Below, one piece after another: positions 1 through 13,158 of a stretch of 64,000 bases of DNA. This DNA comes from Megalonaias nervosa (lineage: Eukaryota > Mollusca > Bivalvia > Unionida > Unionidae), in assembly GCA_016617855.1 (NCBI GenBank), contig JAECUM010004934.1, positions 1 to 64,000 on the forward strand, given 5' to 3'. The notes beneath the pieces were generated by a model that was not told the DNA's origin, searched no databases, and worked only from the letters and a program-made list of their open reading frames with translations. A program made the translations under genes and the position numbers. Position 1 is the first letter of the stretch. Every line of letters begins with the position of its first letter.

Positions 1-986
1 ATATATAGAAAGAAAAATAGAGTGAGACTTCCTGTGAAAATTATACACCACTCCTTTGTACCTCATTTGTGTTTCATCTCTGTATTTACAATGATCTTGT
101 CTCATCTGTATTTCACTTATGTCTCATCTGTGTCTATACAATTATCTACCTGTCTCCCCCCAAACAAAAAAAAAAAAGGAAACAAAAAACCCAAAGAAAC
201 AAACTCAAAACAACACTTTTACAAACTTAATGAAATCACCATCAGCATAAAAGTTATATATATTACATTATTATGTTTATGTGGATGAGACAATAAAAAA
301 ACACCTTGGCAGCATTTCTTTATACAAAAATAAATAGCTGCTTCAGCTCCTTTTTTTCCAATAACATGTACTTTGTATTGTACTAAACAATAACAACTAC
401 TATATTTACTCATCTATAATGTGCCATTATAACAGTGTGGACTCAGATCTCATAATGTGAGTGCAGATCTTGTCCAGTGATGGAACCAGAGTAAATTCAG
501 GGTTCTAGTTGAACTCCCTACCAGTTAAATTATTACAAGTACATATTTTAGTAAAAGCTGACCATTTTAGGCACAATAAATCACCCATTACAAAAGTAAA
601 CAAGAGGCCCTGGTAAGCCTTCTATCACTCACCTCTGTAGTTGCAACTTTTGTAAACTATGAAAGCCATCTATGTCATGATCATTTCTGTCAAGTTTGGT
701 CAAATTCAGTTATTTTGTTTCTGAAATGTCATTTCAAGGATTATCTATTTGATGGCAGATTGCATTCATCTGAACAAATTTGAAAGACCTTCATCCAAGG
801 AATGTTCAGCAGTTCATAAAGAGGTTTTATATTTAATAATGTTGGCTACATTTGATGGCAAAGTGGCATAATTTTAACAAAAAATGAAAGAGTCTCATAC
901 CAGGATGCCTACCTTCAAATTTGATAAAATTCTGTTTAGCAGTTCTTGCTAGGAAGTTACTGAAAGGTTTGCTATTTATAGTATAG

Positions 987-987
<1 letters not shown>

Positions 988-1030
<43 letters not shown>
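988..1030 (+). repeat. (TG)n microsatellite
   Basis: About 42 bp of TG next to the 3' end of the family 2 SINE. Confidence 0.95.
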
Positions 1031-1035
1031 TTTTG

Positions 1036-1339
1036 GATTTTTAATGTAGCTTTAACAATTCTTCAGTCATATCGCTATGATGTCTGCAGTGTGGCAGTTT
1101 TATAGTGATGTCTAGCACTGGGGCATCATGTCTCAGACATGTAGCATCATGTCCCACTCAGTCACATTATCCTGACACCAGGCTGACTACTCCTAACTTT
1201 AACCTCATAATGCTGAGTGCCTAGCAAAGCAGCTGTTGGTACCATTTTTATAAGTCTTGGTATGACTCGGCTGGGGTTCAAACCCACGATCAACTGCATC
1301 TGAGGTGGATGCTCAAATCACTAAGCCACCGGAGCGGTG
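1036..1339 (-). mobile_element. tRNA-derived SINE, family 2, second copy
   Basis: It is homologous to 32447-32748 over its full length, with a mutated A box (GGTGGCTTAGTGATTTGAGC) and an intact B box (GGGTTTGAACCCCAG-like). Its 3' end abuts a (TG)n tract at 988-1029. Confidence 0.75.
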
Positions 1340-2099
1340 TTACAGTATAGTAACCATAGCCATACTTGAGAGCAGATTGGCATGAAGCTGGAACAAATTT
1401 TAAGGAACTTCATACCACAATACTTTCTTTCAGATCCATCCAAATTCTACTTAATAGTTCTTCTAAATTTAGTAATTGTAGCAATATTTGATAGTAGATA
1501 ATCATCATTTGAATAATTCTTAAAAATTCATACTAGGAAGCTTTCTGTAAAATCTGGTCAAATTATGATGAGTGGTTCTTGGGAAGAAGTCACTTAAAGG
1601 TTTCATTATATGTTTCGTTATATTTAGCAATCATGTCTATATTTGATTTGGTCATTATAATTTGAAAATAATTTAAAGAGCATCATGCCAGGATGCTTTC
1701 TTTAAAATTTCAGCAAATTTCTTAAAAGTTTCTTGAGAAGTCATTGAAAGGTTTTTCTATATTTAGGAATGGTGGTCATATCTGATAGTGGAGCAGCATC
1801 ATTTGAACAAATTTGAAAGACCTCTCTATGGAGCAGATCTTAAAACCATTTGAAGTTCTTGTATATGTTAGTAACAGTGTCCATTGGGACCCAATCAGCA
1901 TCATTTAATTGGACATAATCCTGGCAAAATGGTCTTTCAAATTAGTTTTATGCCAGGATACTATCAAATTTGGGACTAGTTGTGCTGAAAACAATTTTTT
2001 TTCATGAACTTCTACAAAAATGGCAAAATTCTTTTAAAAAATTGCAAGGGTAAAGTGATTTGTCAATAATAGACACATGTTCAGGTGATGACCATAATA

Positions 2100-3750
2100 T
2101 TTACAAAGTTTCATGATATTCCATCAAAACTTGTGAGGCTAGTTCCACTAGCAAGTGCCAGATGTAAGAACAGACAGACATATAAAAAGATTATGATATA
2201 GTCTGGCATGGAATAATAAGAATAATGATAATAATAATCATTTCATATTTACTCACCATGAAACAATTAGTTTACATTAATCTTCTTCCCTGAAGCCCTT
2301 TTTATAGTACATAAAAAATAGTAAATTAAGAAATTTTGAAGTATGTTAGACAAAAAATTATTTCACAATTAAACAAGAGTTACCAAAGTCAACTTGATTG
2401 GGATTTTATGAACTTTGTAAGTGCCTGCGGGATTACGAGATAAAACTAGTTCTGTGATGGGTCAGTCTTAGAGGAATGATCTGCTTGGATGCTTCAAAGA
2501 AACGCATTAAGGAAACATATGCCTGTCAGATGCTAATGAATAGGGCAGGTTACAAATAAGACAGAAGTGATACAATGCTTAATGACCTCATGCCTAAAAA
2601 TAACCCACATAAGCAGTGTTGTATGCCCTAAGGACAAACTTTGAAAATGGTGGCTAAATTTCAACATGAAGAGTTAACTGAGGATGATGTTCCAGGGTCA
2701 AAATTACCTTACAGGCTAATAGAAAATAACTCTGTTATATAACTGAAAAGGTGGTTACAATGTCATCTCCTTCAAGTGGAAATCAAAGTAAATTAATATT
2801 CTTTATTGCAGGCTTCCATTCTATAATAAATACAAAAAAGGTCACTATATTGAAATACAATACACTTCTTATAACATAACTGTTAGACAATAAGTACAGG
2901 TTTTTGTATAGCTTATAAATGGTATATAATCTGTGGATTTTGTGATTTTGTGATGAAATCAAACTATAAAGCTTTTACAAAGATAGACGGACACACAATG
3001 TGTTTTTTTAAATATTTTTTCTCTAAGACATTAGTAAATTTAAAAACAAAATGCATAGTGTCCATAATGAAATAAGAGTAAATTATTTCTGGAACAGAAG
3101 TCACAAACAAATGTCTGAAGCAATGTCATCTTCATATCTACCTGTCCCAATATTAATGTTATGATTAGAACATCAAGATGTAGAAAAGTTCAGAGGAATG
3201 TAAATACATGTAAGTAATCCTCTGTATAGATATTTCTCAACAGTCTGTTATGACTTTTGTTCTTAATAATACAAAGATTTTTTAACTGATTAACCATTAC
3301 ATGCCAATTTTGACACATAAAATCTTTTAAATGTCCGAAAAAATTAATGCGTGAAAAGTTTAAAATCAGTTTTCACCAAAAATAATTTCAAATAATCTCC
3401 CACAATTCCTCCACTTTGGCTGGAACAATTTAATAATAATTATGCACCTTAACATTTTTCTATTTTTTTTTTCTAAATAATTATGATTGATATTGCCATT
3501 ATATAATCTAATTCATTTAGTTTTTGATTTCACCAGTCATTCTTATAAATTAAAAGGAATGCACCATAAATGGATGAACAAGCAGAGATAGGTAGATATA
3601 AATTACAAACAGAAGTTACTATTAAATGGGGGTTTGATTTACAGATTTTGTTACATTACACTGAACAATAAAACAAATATCTTAACTGATAAATCACTAA
3701 TCTCCCCAAATTTGAGGACCTGAAGACTATAAAACAAGTCTTCATTCATT
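2100..3750. other. AT-rich stretch without a recognised gene
   Basis: No exon pattern or known element was seen. On the minus strand AATAAA near 2803-2798 could be a poly(A) signal if the weak terminal exon at 3946-3751 is real, which would make this stretch a 3' UTR of about 950 nt. Confidence 0.3.
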
Positions 3751-3946
3751 TTATCTAATAGATCTGGTTAATTTTTTTTCCTTGAGTGCTACTTTGATAT
3801 GAGCAGATGGACATAGTTCAGCGTAAGCACCACATTGTGTACACTCCAGTTTGGTTTTGTATGTCCAAAAACAATATGGCAGTGCATGCCAGGACTGGTG
3901 GGAAAGTGACATCAAACTATTAATAGCAACAAGGTAAATTCGTAAC
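3751..3946 (-). CDS. Candidate terminal exon of the LRR gene (weak)
   Basis: A 196-nt open segment follows the acceptor-like TTAACAGGGCAG and starts in the phase that exon 10 requires. It reads LRIYLVAINSLMSLSHQSW, which resembles one more LRR, then a Cys-bearing stretch (PYC, CTQC, ELC) and a basic tail ending in TAA at 3753-3751. A possible poly(A) signal (AATAAA on this strand) lies near 2803-2798. Against it, the core Asn is ninth rather than fifth, and open frames of about 65 codons arise by chance in this window. It would end the protein without a membrane anchor. Confidence 0.25.
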
Positions 3947-4632
3947 CTGCCCTGTTAAACAGAAGTGTGGGCATGTCATCCTTCAGGGCACTTACAGATT
4001 CATAAAATTCCATCAAACTGTGACTATGTACAAACTGTCTGGGGCCATGATACAGTCATTAGAAATAAATCTATAATGTATATGTACAGTGATGGCAGAA
4101 AAGTTCTCAAAATTTAAAGTTTAGGATTACTACAAATTTCATACTCTTGCCAAAATCACTAAAAAATAAAATATTGTATACACCCATCCACCCCCACCCC
4201 CAGCTGAGAAATGACATTAATTAAACCCAAAACAACAATAACAACCAACTACTGCCTCACTGATGCAAGACCAGTTCACTGACTTGTAACGTGGCCTGGT
4301 GGACTAGTCAATCTCAGTTTGTAATTCTGAATTAAACACTTACACCAAAAATAAAATAAATTAAGTACATATATCATTAAATACATTACAGTGGGATAAG
4401 TACAGGTAAGAAGTGAAAACATAGATAATAATTACTAATGCTCATTTATCCATCTGGCCTGGAGATCATAAAACATTTGAGCTTGAGTCTGTGCTTGAAT
4501 TTTTTATTTAACCAATCATACATTATTTCACTTCTGAAACATCACTTTGATTGGCTGGAAGCAGAATCTCAGTATAATCTCAAACTCTATCATTTAGTTA
4601 AATGATCTTTTGACCTGGTTAACCATACTCAC

Positions 4633-4917
4633 AACACATTTAATTGGACATTATAAAATGTGTTTCTGTCAATTCTTTCCACTCCATTTCCTTCTAGTCC
4701 TAGGTAACCTATAGTCACATTGGAGAAGGCATTACTTGTCAGTTCCCTGAGGCGTCCACTGCTGCCAATTTCCACACGACTGAAGGTTGAAGAATTAAAG
4801 GCATGTGGGGAGATCTGCCTCACAAGATTACCAGTTAGACTGAGTTTGACAGACCCAGATATGTAATCAAAAGCAAAGCTTTCAATAACAGCAATTCGGT
4901 TCATGGCCATATTTATC
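4633..4917 (-). CDS. LRR protein gene, exon 10 (about four repeats)
   Basis: This is the largest exon, 285 nt, with acceptor TACTTTGCAG and donor GTGAGT, phase 2/2. It carries about four LRRs without introns: INMAMNRIAVIESFAF, VKLSLTGNLVRQISPHAF, VEIGSSGRLRELTSNAF and LGLEGNGVERIDRNTF, ending NVQLNV plus a split Leu codon. It includes a further Asn-X-Thr sequon (NVT). Because the exon ends in phase 2 and reaches no stop, at least one more coding exon must follow at lower coordinates, inside or beyond the window start. Confidence 0.88.
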
Positions 4918-5033
4918 CTGCAAAGTAATTGAAATGAATTTAACAAAAGTAAACAATCAGAATTTTTATATTAACTCCATAAACATTTCCAGTATAAAAT
5001 CAAAGACAAATACAGGTAATACCTCTACATCAA

Positions 5034-5083
<50 letters not shown>

Positions 5084-5687
5084 AAGTAAGAACTTGAAAT
5101 AGATGACTTAAAGATGACTCAAGACAAAAATGGCATGCATCAGATTGGACATTAAGATTTGAGAAAATGAACAATAATTGTATAAATAACAAAAGCTTTT
5201 TAGGAAAAGGAGTTTTGTAATACACTCTTTAAAATGTGTGAAAATGTGTTTCTTTTTCTCATTCAAATTCAAGCAAACTAAAATTTAAACTGGACTTTTT
5301 GTGTCCTTTTGGTTTAAAACAACTGTTTGTCCTAATCTAAATACACCTGTATAATATTAATTGCTGTCTATATGGGACCATAATAATAATTGGTAATAAT
5401 ACCAAGATTGTATTTCATTAGCAATTAATAGACTCATTCACAGAAACATTCAGATAATCTGGAACCCAAAATAGGTCTGTGGTAATACAATAGTACCTTA
5501 CAATTAATTACCTGGACACATCATTAGCTGTAGACCTATAGGCCCAAGTATGGAACTGTATATTACATTAATTGACTTTCCTCCCTGTAGTTTTGGAAGA
5601 GTAGCAATAACAAAAATTCACCAACACTCACCCAACACTGGATGCAGGGCAGTCACATGTTGAAGCTATCCAAGTCTTAATACTTAC
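4918..5687 (-). other. Intron between exons 9 and 10, with an (AAAG)n tract
   Basis: This is the shortest intron of the gene. Its only clear feature is an AAAG microsatellite at about 5034-5082. The rest is AT-rich and I see nothing else in it. Confidence 0.7.
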
Positions 5688-5825
5688 ATGCCTTTAAATG
5701 TGACATTTTTGAAGGTTTCTGAACGAATGGAAACAATTGCATTGTTCCTGAAGGTCAAAGAGTCAATTTCCTTATTCCAAAAAGACCTGACTGGTAATGC
5801 ATTCAGTTCATTGTTAGAAAAATCC
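5688..5825 (-). CDS. LRR protein gene, exon 9 (two repeats)
   Basis: This 138-nt exon has acceptor CTAATTTCAG and donor GTAAGT and is phase 2/2. It encodes DFSNNELNALPVRSFW and then DSLTFRNNAIVSIRSETF, ending NVTFKG plus a split codon. It contains a second Asn-X-Thr sequon (NVT). The last intron before exon 10 is only 770 bp, whereas the other introns run from 2.3 to 12.6 kb. Confidence 0.85.
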
Positions 5826-6003
5826 CTGAAATTAGACAAGAATTACCAGTCTTTCATTTCACAAGCACAGAGTTCACCATTTCAAAATATACAGGAACGT
5901 TTCCATGGATATATTAAAGAGCAATAATGGGATCTATTCTTGCACTCAAAGGGAAGAAATTTCTTACTCCAATTAAAAAAAGAGGGGTCTTTTCTGAAAG
6001 TAT

Positions 6004-6216
6004 CGTACGTACTCACTTATAAGACAAGTCCAACTGCAAACTGCACAGACCCAGATCTGCCATCACATGTGACAGCAGATCTGGGTCTGTGCATCTTGGT
6101 TTGGAGTAATCAGTAGAACAAACAACGCAGACTCTGATCTGCAGGTGCATTATGCTACAGCAGATCAGATCTTTGTTGCTTGTAATCTGACTTGACTTAT
6201 AAGCAAGTATACATGA
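6004..6216 (+). mobile_element. MITE built of nested hairpins, copy A
   Basis: The ends are inverted repeats (GTACTCACTTATAAG and CTTATAAGCAAGTATAC). Inside is a perfect 19-bp hairpin, TGCACAGACCCAGATCTGC and its complement, about 15 bp apart. A second imperfect hairpin follows around ACTCTGATCTGCAG and GCAGATCAGATCTTTG. There is no coding capacity. The right end continues into a tandem array. Confidence 0.7.
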
Positions 6217-6352
6217 TAGGAGGAATTTAACTTGACTTATAAGCAAGTATACATGACTGGAGGAATTTAACTTGACTTATAAGCAAGTATACATGACAGG
6301 AGGAATTTAACTTGACTTATAAGCAAGTATACATGATAGGAGGAATTTAACG
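6188..6352 (+). repeat. 40-bp tandem repeat made from the MITE right end, 4 copies
   Basis: Four copies of a 40-bp unit with ACTTGACTTATAAGCAAGTA and ACATGATAGGAGGAATTT follow copy A. The unit contains the MITE's terminal repeat plus flanking sequence. Confidence 0.85.
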
Positions 6353-6787
6353 AAGGCATAAAGATAGGGACTGAAAATGTGTACAATTTTATTGTATTGT
6401 TAAATTCTGGGCACAATTCTTTCAAAATTATTGTGAAACCTGTAATGATGCATCCTGAACAATACAGTAATAAATTTAGAGAATACTGACAATTTGGTGG
6501 CAATATGATAAGCATAGTGGATATTTGTTGTATTGAGTAAATAACATTTATTTCGTCTCTGCTTGTACATATTCTTCTGTTAACTTTTCAAAACTGTATG
6601 ATATTTTATATATGTTTATGTGCTCACAGATGCTTGTGCATAATGTTTTGGTCTTGAAACTCTGGTTTTAGAATAACTCAATTTTTTAGAGTTAAGCAAA
6701 TTTATCACACTGTGCTGTATATACTGTATATATTGTACATACCAGAAGTAATCAAGGTAGATTAGTTCTGTAACTCACTGACATACC

Positions 6788-6819
6788 TTCTCCAAATAAA
6801 GTCATCATCATCATCATCA

Positions 6820-6859
<40 letters not shown>
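6788..6859 (+). repeat. (ATC)n(ATT)n tract, possible LINE tail
   Basis: It follows CCAAATAAAGTC and resembles the 3' tails of the L2-like elements in this window. The upstream 400 bp show no readable ORF. Confidence 0.6.
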
Positions 6860-7949
6860 GTGGGTGAAAACCTCAGTAATATAAATACTATTAATAGTAC
6901 TTTACCCAGAGAAAAAATATATCCATTATTCCCTTGGAACAATCAAAGTTTCTTTTAATTTTACGCTCAAAAATATTGGCTAGTTCAACAGATTGAAATA
7001 CTGTAGTAGATTTCTTATCATAACTATATATCATTCATGTTTTACAGAGTTGAGTGTATATTTGCACAGAAATTGTAAGCAGCAGCATCATTCTCATTCC
7101 TTAGTGGTGTGGCATCTTCGCTAGCTAAGGTTCCGATTTGATAGCCCAATTTACACCTTGGTGTATCGAGCAGATATTTCTGTACTTCAGGTATGTGAAT
7201 TTCATTGGATGCAGTGGCAAGCCACTGCATTCAAGCAAAATTAAGTTGTTCATATATGAATGCTGTTCCTACATGATCGAGACAAGGGGAGCACACAACT
7301 TGAATGGAGTGATAAATAAGCAATTTTCCACTGCTGGTCCATATCTGCACAAATACCTTTCACTCAAATAAACCTGTAATAGCTTCCCTCTGGTACGTAG
7401 TCATACTTTTGAAGTTAAACTTATAAAGTATCCTTTTTAGGTCAATTTCCTACACAATTTTCAGCTGATGTACAATGCACCATGTTATTGGTTTGTTGGC
7501 ATTACATACTAAGGGAGGCAACTTACGAAATCCAATAGCTGTCACTAGGACAAAGTACCAATATATCTGTTCGATCCACCAAGGTGTACATAGGGTTATC
7601 ATATCAGAACCTTGGCCAGGAAAGATGTAGTGGTGGGGGAATCTTGAGCTAGAAAACTAATTTCATCAGTTACTCTTTTGTACAGTTTCAATGAAATTCT
7701 TATAAATATACCTCCCTCCATAGTTTTGTGCTGGTCCTGATATTTTAACAGATATACTAGATCTGATGACTGCTAGATGTACAGACATCCCGAAGGGAAT
7801 TAGGGAAAGAACAAATATTAATGCATTTAATTATAACCTAATTCAATGGATGAAAGGTGGAACCTGCTTGATTTGACAAATACATTACAACTTAAAGTAT
7901 AAGTTCACTAACCTTCCACTTCATTGTCTCAATACCTTTTGTACTTTTG

Positions 7950-8040
7950 TACTGTATATGAACAATGTACCCAGTTGGAGCATGTTGATGTAAATTTTCT
8001 GTTTATTACATCTATATATAAATATAGCATATTATCAATG

Positions 8041-8133
<93 letters not shown>

Positions 8134-8220
8134 GTATATACACAATGTACTAAGTCTGAGCATGTTCATTTAAATTTTCTGTTTATTACATACATATGTA
8201 AATATACCATATTATCGATG

Positions 8221-8314
<94 letters not shown>

Positions 8315-8393
8315 ACAATGTACTAAGTCTGAGCATGTTCATTTAAATTTTCTGTTTATTACATCCATATGTAAATATAGCATATTATTGATG

Positions 8394-8486
<93 letters not shown>
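7950..8486 (+). repeat. Higher-order repeat of (TG)n blocks, 3 units
   Basis: Three long (TG)n tracts (about 8041-8130, 8224-8312 and 8395-8484) are each preceded by the same 90-bp sequence (ATTTTCTGTTTATTACAT, CATATTATCGATGCT). The open frames through them are artefacts of the dinucleotide. Confidence 0.9.
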
Positions 8487-8702
8487 CTGAATGTAAATAT
8501 GCACATAATAGAGAGCCACAAGGAGGATTAGTTCCAAGCAATTAATTGTGTCACCCTCTTTAAATACAGTCATCATTATTATTAGCAGTAGCAGTAGTAG
8601 TAGTAGTATTCCCTGCATATGTATTGTCAGAGTAAATCTATCTTCATTCATGTCAGTTGACCAATATATTCCTGACATAGCATCTTTAGAAAGAAGTCAA
8701 AC

Positions 8703-9035
8703 ATGGCTGGAAAAAAGAACAAGATCTCTACATCATTAGCAGTAGAGTCAATATTAAAGAAAACACCTTCAAGTTTATCACATATACTCTTTTCAATGTC
8801 AGAGGACAAAAATCCTGAAAAAGAATCTTCACTGCTTAAAGAACTTTATGGTAGGAGAAGACCTGATTGTTTGGAAGTGTGTGCATCCATTTTCTTTTTA
8901 TTACAAATGCTATTTCTCAGCAGTTTAAATGAACACAATGAGGATACAGAAAGTCAAGACAAAAGAAATAAAAAGCAACATTTTAGATTCTACTGCAAAT
9001 ACAGCCCAGGATGTAGTGTGAGGTGTTGGTACTAA
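8703..9035 (+). other. 110-codon open frame, not recognised
   Basis: This ATG-started frame lies outside tandem repeats and is Lys/Ser-rich with a short hydrophobic stretch (ASIFFLLQMLFLSS). It has no recognisable domain or splice context. Chance frames of 80-100 codons are common here, so it is probably not a gene. Confidence 0.12.
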
Positions 9036-9479
9036 TTATATCCATGGACCATTGGTTCACAGCAAGTATATACGTTAATATTTCTTCCTAAAATGAAGAA
9101 ACTTTCTCAGAAAGTTCTGTAAGTATTACTTCAAATTAAATATTGATTTATGGCAATGATCATTTTAATATGAACTATGCTTTCTATCTCAATTTCAAGT
9201 TAGAAAAAAGCATAAAACAAGGATGTTCTTTGGTTAGAATTTAACATTACTGTGCATTGTAGCATGCATTAAAATTAAGTAGCTGGTGAGAAATAAGTTA
9301 GACCTTATAGTACTATGCACAAGTGTGGGTAGAAAATGAGAAGCTAGTCGAACAGGGCCAAACGTTTTGACCCAAACTTCTCTTAGACTAAATAGGATAG
9401 AATCAGTTTGAAAATTCACATCCAGACTAAAGCTACTAGAGATGAGTGCATATAAAATGAACCCACTCGCTACAGTTTA

Positions 9480-10560
9480 CTCACCAGAACATCCTCAAAC
9501 ACAGGAAGTTGTGTCAGGAAATGAAAGCGAGGGACAATAAGTTCTCAGAAAACTGAGGAATGCTGGAAATCAAGACCCTAACTCCTCTAAATGATAACAA
9601 GGAGTTGTAGAAATACAGTTGATTCAAAGTCTCATTAATATAAACTGTGTTGCAATCCAACATTCCTTAGTCAAGTTATTCTACTAAAGCCATAATTAGA
9701 AGGATGGGCCATCAGGGGACATAACTCTCTGAAAGGTCAACACTGAATGCTAACAATGAAACTCATCTGAGGTACCATCAATAAATATTTTAAAATTGTG
9801 TTTAAATCTACCAAAATCATTGCAAAAGTAATGCTGCAAAAATCAAAGTCAGGGGGGACAATTAGGTGCCATATCTCATGTAAAGTACTAATGGAATTCT
9901 AGAAATCAAATCAATTCAAGGTTTATCATTGTTAAGGTACATACTAAGTTTAGCTGAAATCTCCAAACCTTTAGTAAAGTATACTGTGAAAAACCAAAGT
10001 CAGGAGGATTGGAAATTAAGGACCACAACTCATCTAAATCAAACTCATTCAATGTGTAATCAATGTAAAATTGTATGCCAAGTCTGGAATCAAATAATCC
10101 TTGATAACTTTATGCAACACAACCCAAAGTCAGGAGGACAGACAATGAACACCATAACTCTTGCCATATTTTGTAAGGTTTAATCAATATAAATCTGCAT
10201 TTCAATGATGTTCTGGACATCTAACTTATTTAACTTATACATGGATAACACTGAGCAAAACTAGGTTAAGTTATACTGCAGAAACTATAGTCAGGGGGCA
10301 TAATTCACATAATGATGTTAAGGAATGCTGGAAATCAAACAGACAAGGCCTTAACAATAGACAGTTGCATGCCTAAATTAGTTGAAATCAAAAAATACTT
10401 GGTCAAGATTTTCTGCAGAACCAAGTCAAGAACAAAGCCATCATGGGACATAGCTCCTGTAAACGATATAAAAAACTAAAACTAAAAATCATTTGAGGTA
10501 TCTTCACTCTGTAGCTGTGTACTAAATTTGGTTAAAATTCAAACATTTTCAGTATTGTTT
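9480..10560 (+). repeat. Interspersed family B in another intron
   Basis: About seven diverged units carry AAAGTCAGGGGG, CCATAACTC, AATGCTGGAAATCAA and TCAATATAAA-type phrases. No gene or intact element was seen. Confidence 0.65.
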
Positions 10561-12360
10561 ATCTAGAGTAACCAGATTATTCACAAGCAGATGGATGGAC
10601 ATGGTGGTTACTAAGTGCCCTAATCATGTAAGAATCTAACCATAAAGCTTATCCCCCAAAATGTTCAAATTCAATCTTCCAACCAATCTTACAATTCTGA
10701 CATTTTGATTGGATAATATAATCACACATAACCTAAAACAACTTTATACACTATTCTTCTCATTATAATACCAAGGGGGATACTTAATAAATTTGTCCTA
10801 TGGTAGGCTTATAATCGTACAAAGATATCTTTTGCAAATATTTGCCACATTATGTATAAATGGGAGGTGTGCTTATCATCAAGAATAAGTTTAGTATTCA
10901 ATAAATGTGTTAGTATCTACAACATTAGCTAATGCTACCTGTCAGGCACCAAAAATTGTGTACTCAGCTGAGCAACTTTTCGAACATTGGGCTTGATTAT
11001 CATAGCAATGAGATTTTTAACTGAAAATGAGTGAAAAGTTTCTTCCTAAAATTTAAATAGCTGTAGGGGATCATGGGGCACTCTTTTGTCTTAAACCTTT
11101 TTATGGCCATCAGTATGTCAAAGTACTCTCAAACACATAGCTGTCATATTCACAGATGGTGTTGGAGGATTTTTAAGATGCAAAAAGTGTGTTTTGAGAT
11201 CCCATGGTGGATTAGTGCAGGTGACCAAAAAAGCATCATCATCCAATAGAAAATAAGCTATCTTATCATACTGAAATGATTGGAAATTTAAATCTGAATT
11301 TAAAAAAATAACTTGCAGTTTTATTGAAAATATTAATAAAGAAAAAATAGTTGGTAGATTGAACATTGTCAATCACCATACACATATACATATATGTGCA
11401 AACACTAACATAATCACAACCACACTGACATTAAATAAAAACATATACAAGTTTCTGTCCTTAAAATCCTTTGGATGGCAAAATATGAGCCTAGTTGGAT
11501 GCAGTGTTTGCTGTTCATCTTTGCACTCAGTAGAGACTGGATGGCAATACTTCAAGATTGGATTCTCTAAGTGAATCCTAGACAGAACTGAGTTCTTGCT
11601 GACAATAATGTTAGCATTGTCAGAACTGTATCTGATACAGCTTAACTGTGAAATGTGCTTGTCTCAACAGAGAAATGAACATACATCACATTTGGGACTG
11701 ACCTGGTTTCATTGGGGGATTTGGAGGGAAGGGGGTCATGATATTTTCAAGTTCAATGGGGACATTATAGGCAATACAGCAGTAATAAACACCAGGGATG
11801 CACATGATTCAGTCTAAATCAACCACAATGATCTTGTATCTTTATTTTCTTTCACTTTTTTATGTGCCTTAAACTATAATTCAAAAGTGGGAAGTAAGCA
11901 AAATTCTTTGAAAATGAATACATCATTTGCTTTTATGTAAGAACACCAAATTTTTAGAACATATTTCACCTGATAATTTTAAGATTAATAGAACAAATAA
12001 GAAAAATGGGAAAAATCAGCAAAATAAGGGAATTTTCCTCAAACTCCCCCCCCCCTTCCTGATCAGTGTAAAGATCAGAATGTAACATCTAACTCTGAGA
12101 TCTATGGGTAATGATTAGGAAAACATGAGCAAAATGGCTGCATATTGTTAGTAATATTCTTTTCAGAGAACTGTCCATCATCAAGAGCTCTGATCTTCTT
12201 TTGTAACTTGGCCAGACTATTTCAGCTAAGATTTTTCTGTACAGAGATAAATAAACATGAGACCAAAGAAAGGCAGGGAGCGTCAGGTCACATTTTTGTC
12301 TAATAGCCAAATGCAAGATCAGTTGGCCAAGAATTTATATTAGGATACTTAATCTATCAT
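10560..12360. other. Intron 8 stretch with nothing recognised
   Basis: AT-rich DNA within the exon 8 to exon 9 intron. I see no exon, element or tandem repeat apart from a C8-9 run at about 12045. Confidence 0.5.
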
Positions 12361-12365
12361 ATCAT

Positions 12366-12454
12366 ACATACTTGCTTATAAATTGAGGCAAACTAAAAGC
12401 AACAAAGATCCCGATCTGTTATAGCATAATGTGCCTACAGATCAGGGTCTATGA

Positions 12455-12455
<1 letters not shown>
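12366..12455 (-). mobile_element. Nested-hairpin MITE, truncated copy D
   Basis: TACTTGCTTATAAATTGAGG, CAACAAAGATCCCGATCTG and CCTACAGATCAGGGTCTATG match one half of the MITE. The copy is cut by a (TG)n(TA)n microsatellite at 12453-12513. Confidence 0.55.
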
Positions 12456-12511
<56 letters not shown>

Positions 12512-12513
12512 GT
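12453..12513 (+). repeat. (TG)n(TA)n microsatellite
   Basis: TG changes to TA within one tract and truncates MITE copy D. Confidence 0.9.
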
Positions 12514-13158
12514 ACCAGCAATACACAAACAACAGCCCAGTGCCATATATGATTCAACTCCCCAGAATTCTATGATAACTGATCTTGCTGTTTGAAAATT
12601 TTATGACACGATTCATATAATTGTGTATTCAAACTTTCAGCTATTCCATTAGAAAATATTTTTGTAAGCTGCTGATGATTCGGAGCAAAAAGTCAAGACT
12701 ACTGATAATGCAAGGCTGATCAAAACAGAGGCATAACAGGATTCGACTGTTGAAACATTTATGATTTTAATTTTCATACATATTCTAACATTGAAATTTT
12801 TGTAATCAAAGAAACATTCACTTATATCAAACAACTTTGGTTTTTTCATATAAAATATAAATCAATGTGGGCAAATTTTACCTTTGAAAATCAGATGATA
12901 AGCATTATTACAATTGTCACCATAAAGGTTTTGGAAAAGTCAAATCATTTATGGCACCATGATGTACATAATAAAAAAGTTCTGGGAAAATCAGATCATT
13001 TGCATTAACAACCTTCTTTTTAGTGTAGTTCATGATACTGTAATACCTAATCATCAAAATAGTTCAGAAACAGAATTAGGTACATACTGATTTTACTTCT
13101 TCTTTAAGTGAAGGGAATAAACAATTAATAAATTAAAAAATTCTGGGAATTTCCTTAC

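Larger units (their letters stand above)
660..2100 (+). repeat. Interspersed family A (old degenerate repeat)
   Basis: Diverged units of about 140-170 bp share CCAGGATGCT, TCAAATTTGGTCAAATTC, GTTCTTGAGAAGT and TTTTCTATTTTTAGTAATGG. A family 2 SINE (1036-1339) interrupts them. The same family is at 31440-32060 and 40200-41940. Confidence 0.65.

Noticed and set aside
7924..8678. Frames rich in CVCVCV or THTHTH
   Set aside because: These are translations of (TG)n tracts.
11596..11817. 73-codon plus-strand frame
   Set aside because: Unremarkable composition, no matching motif and no neighbouring exons on the plus strand.
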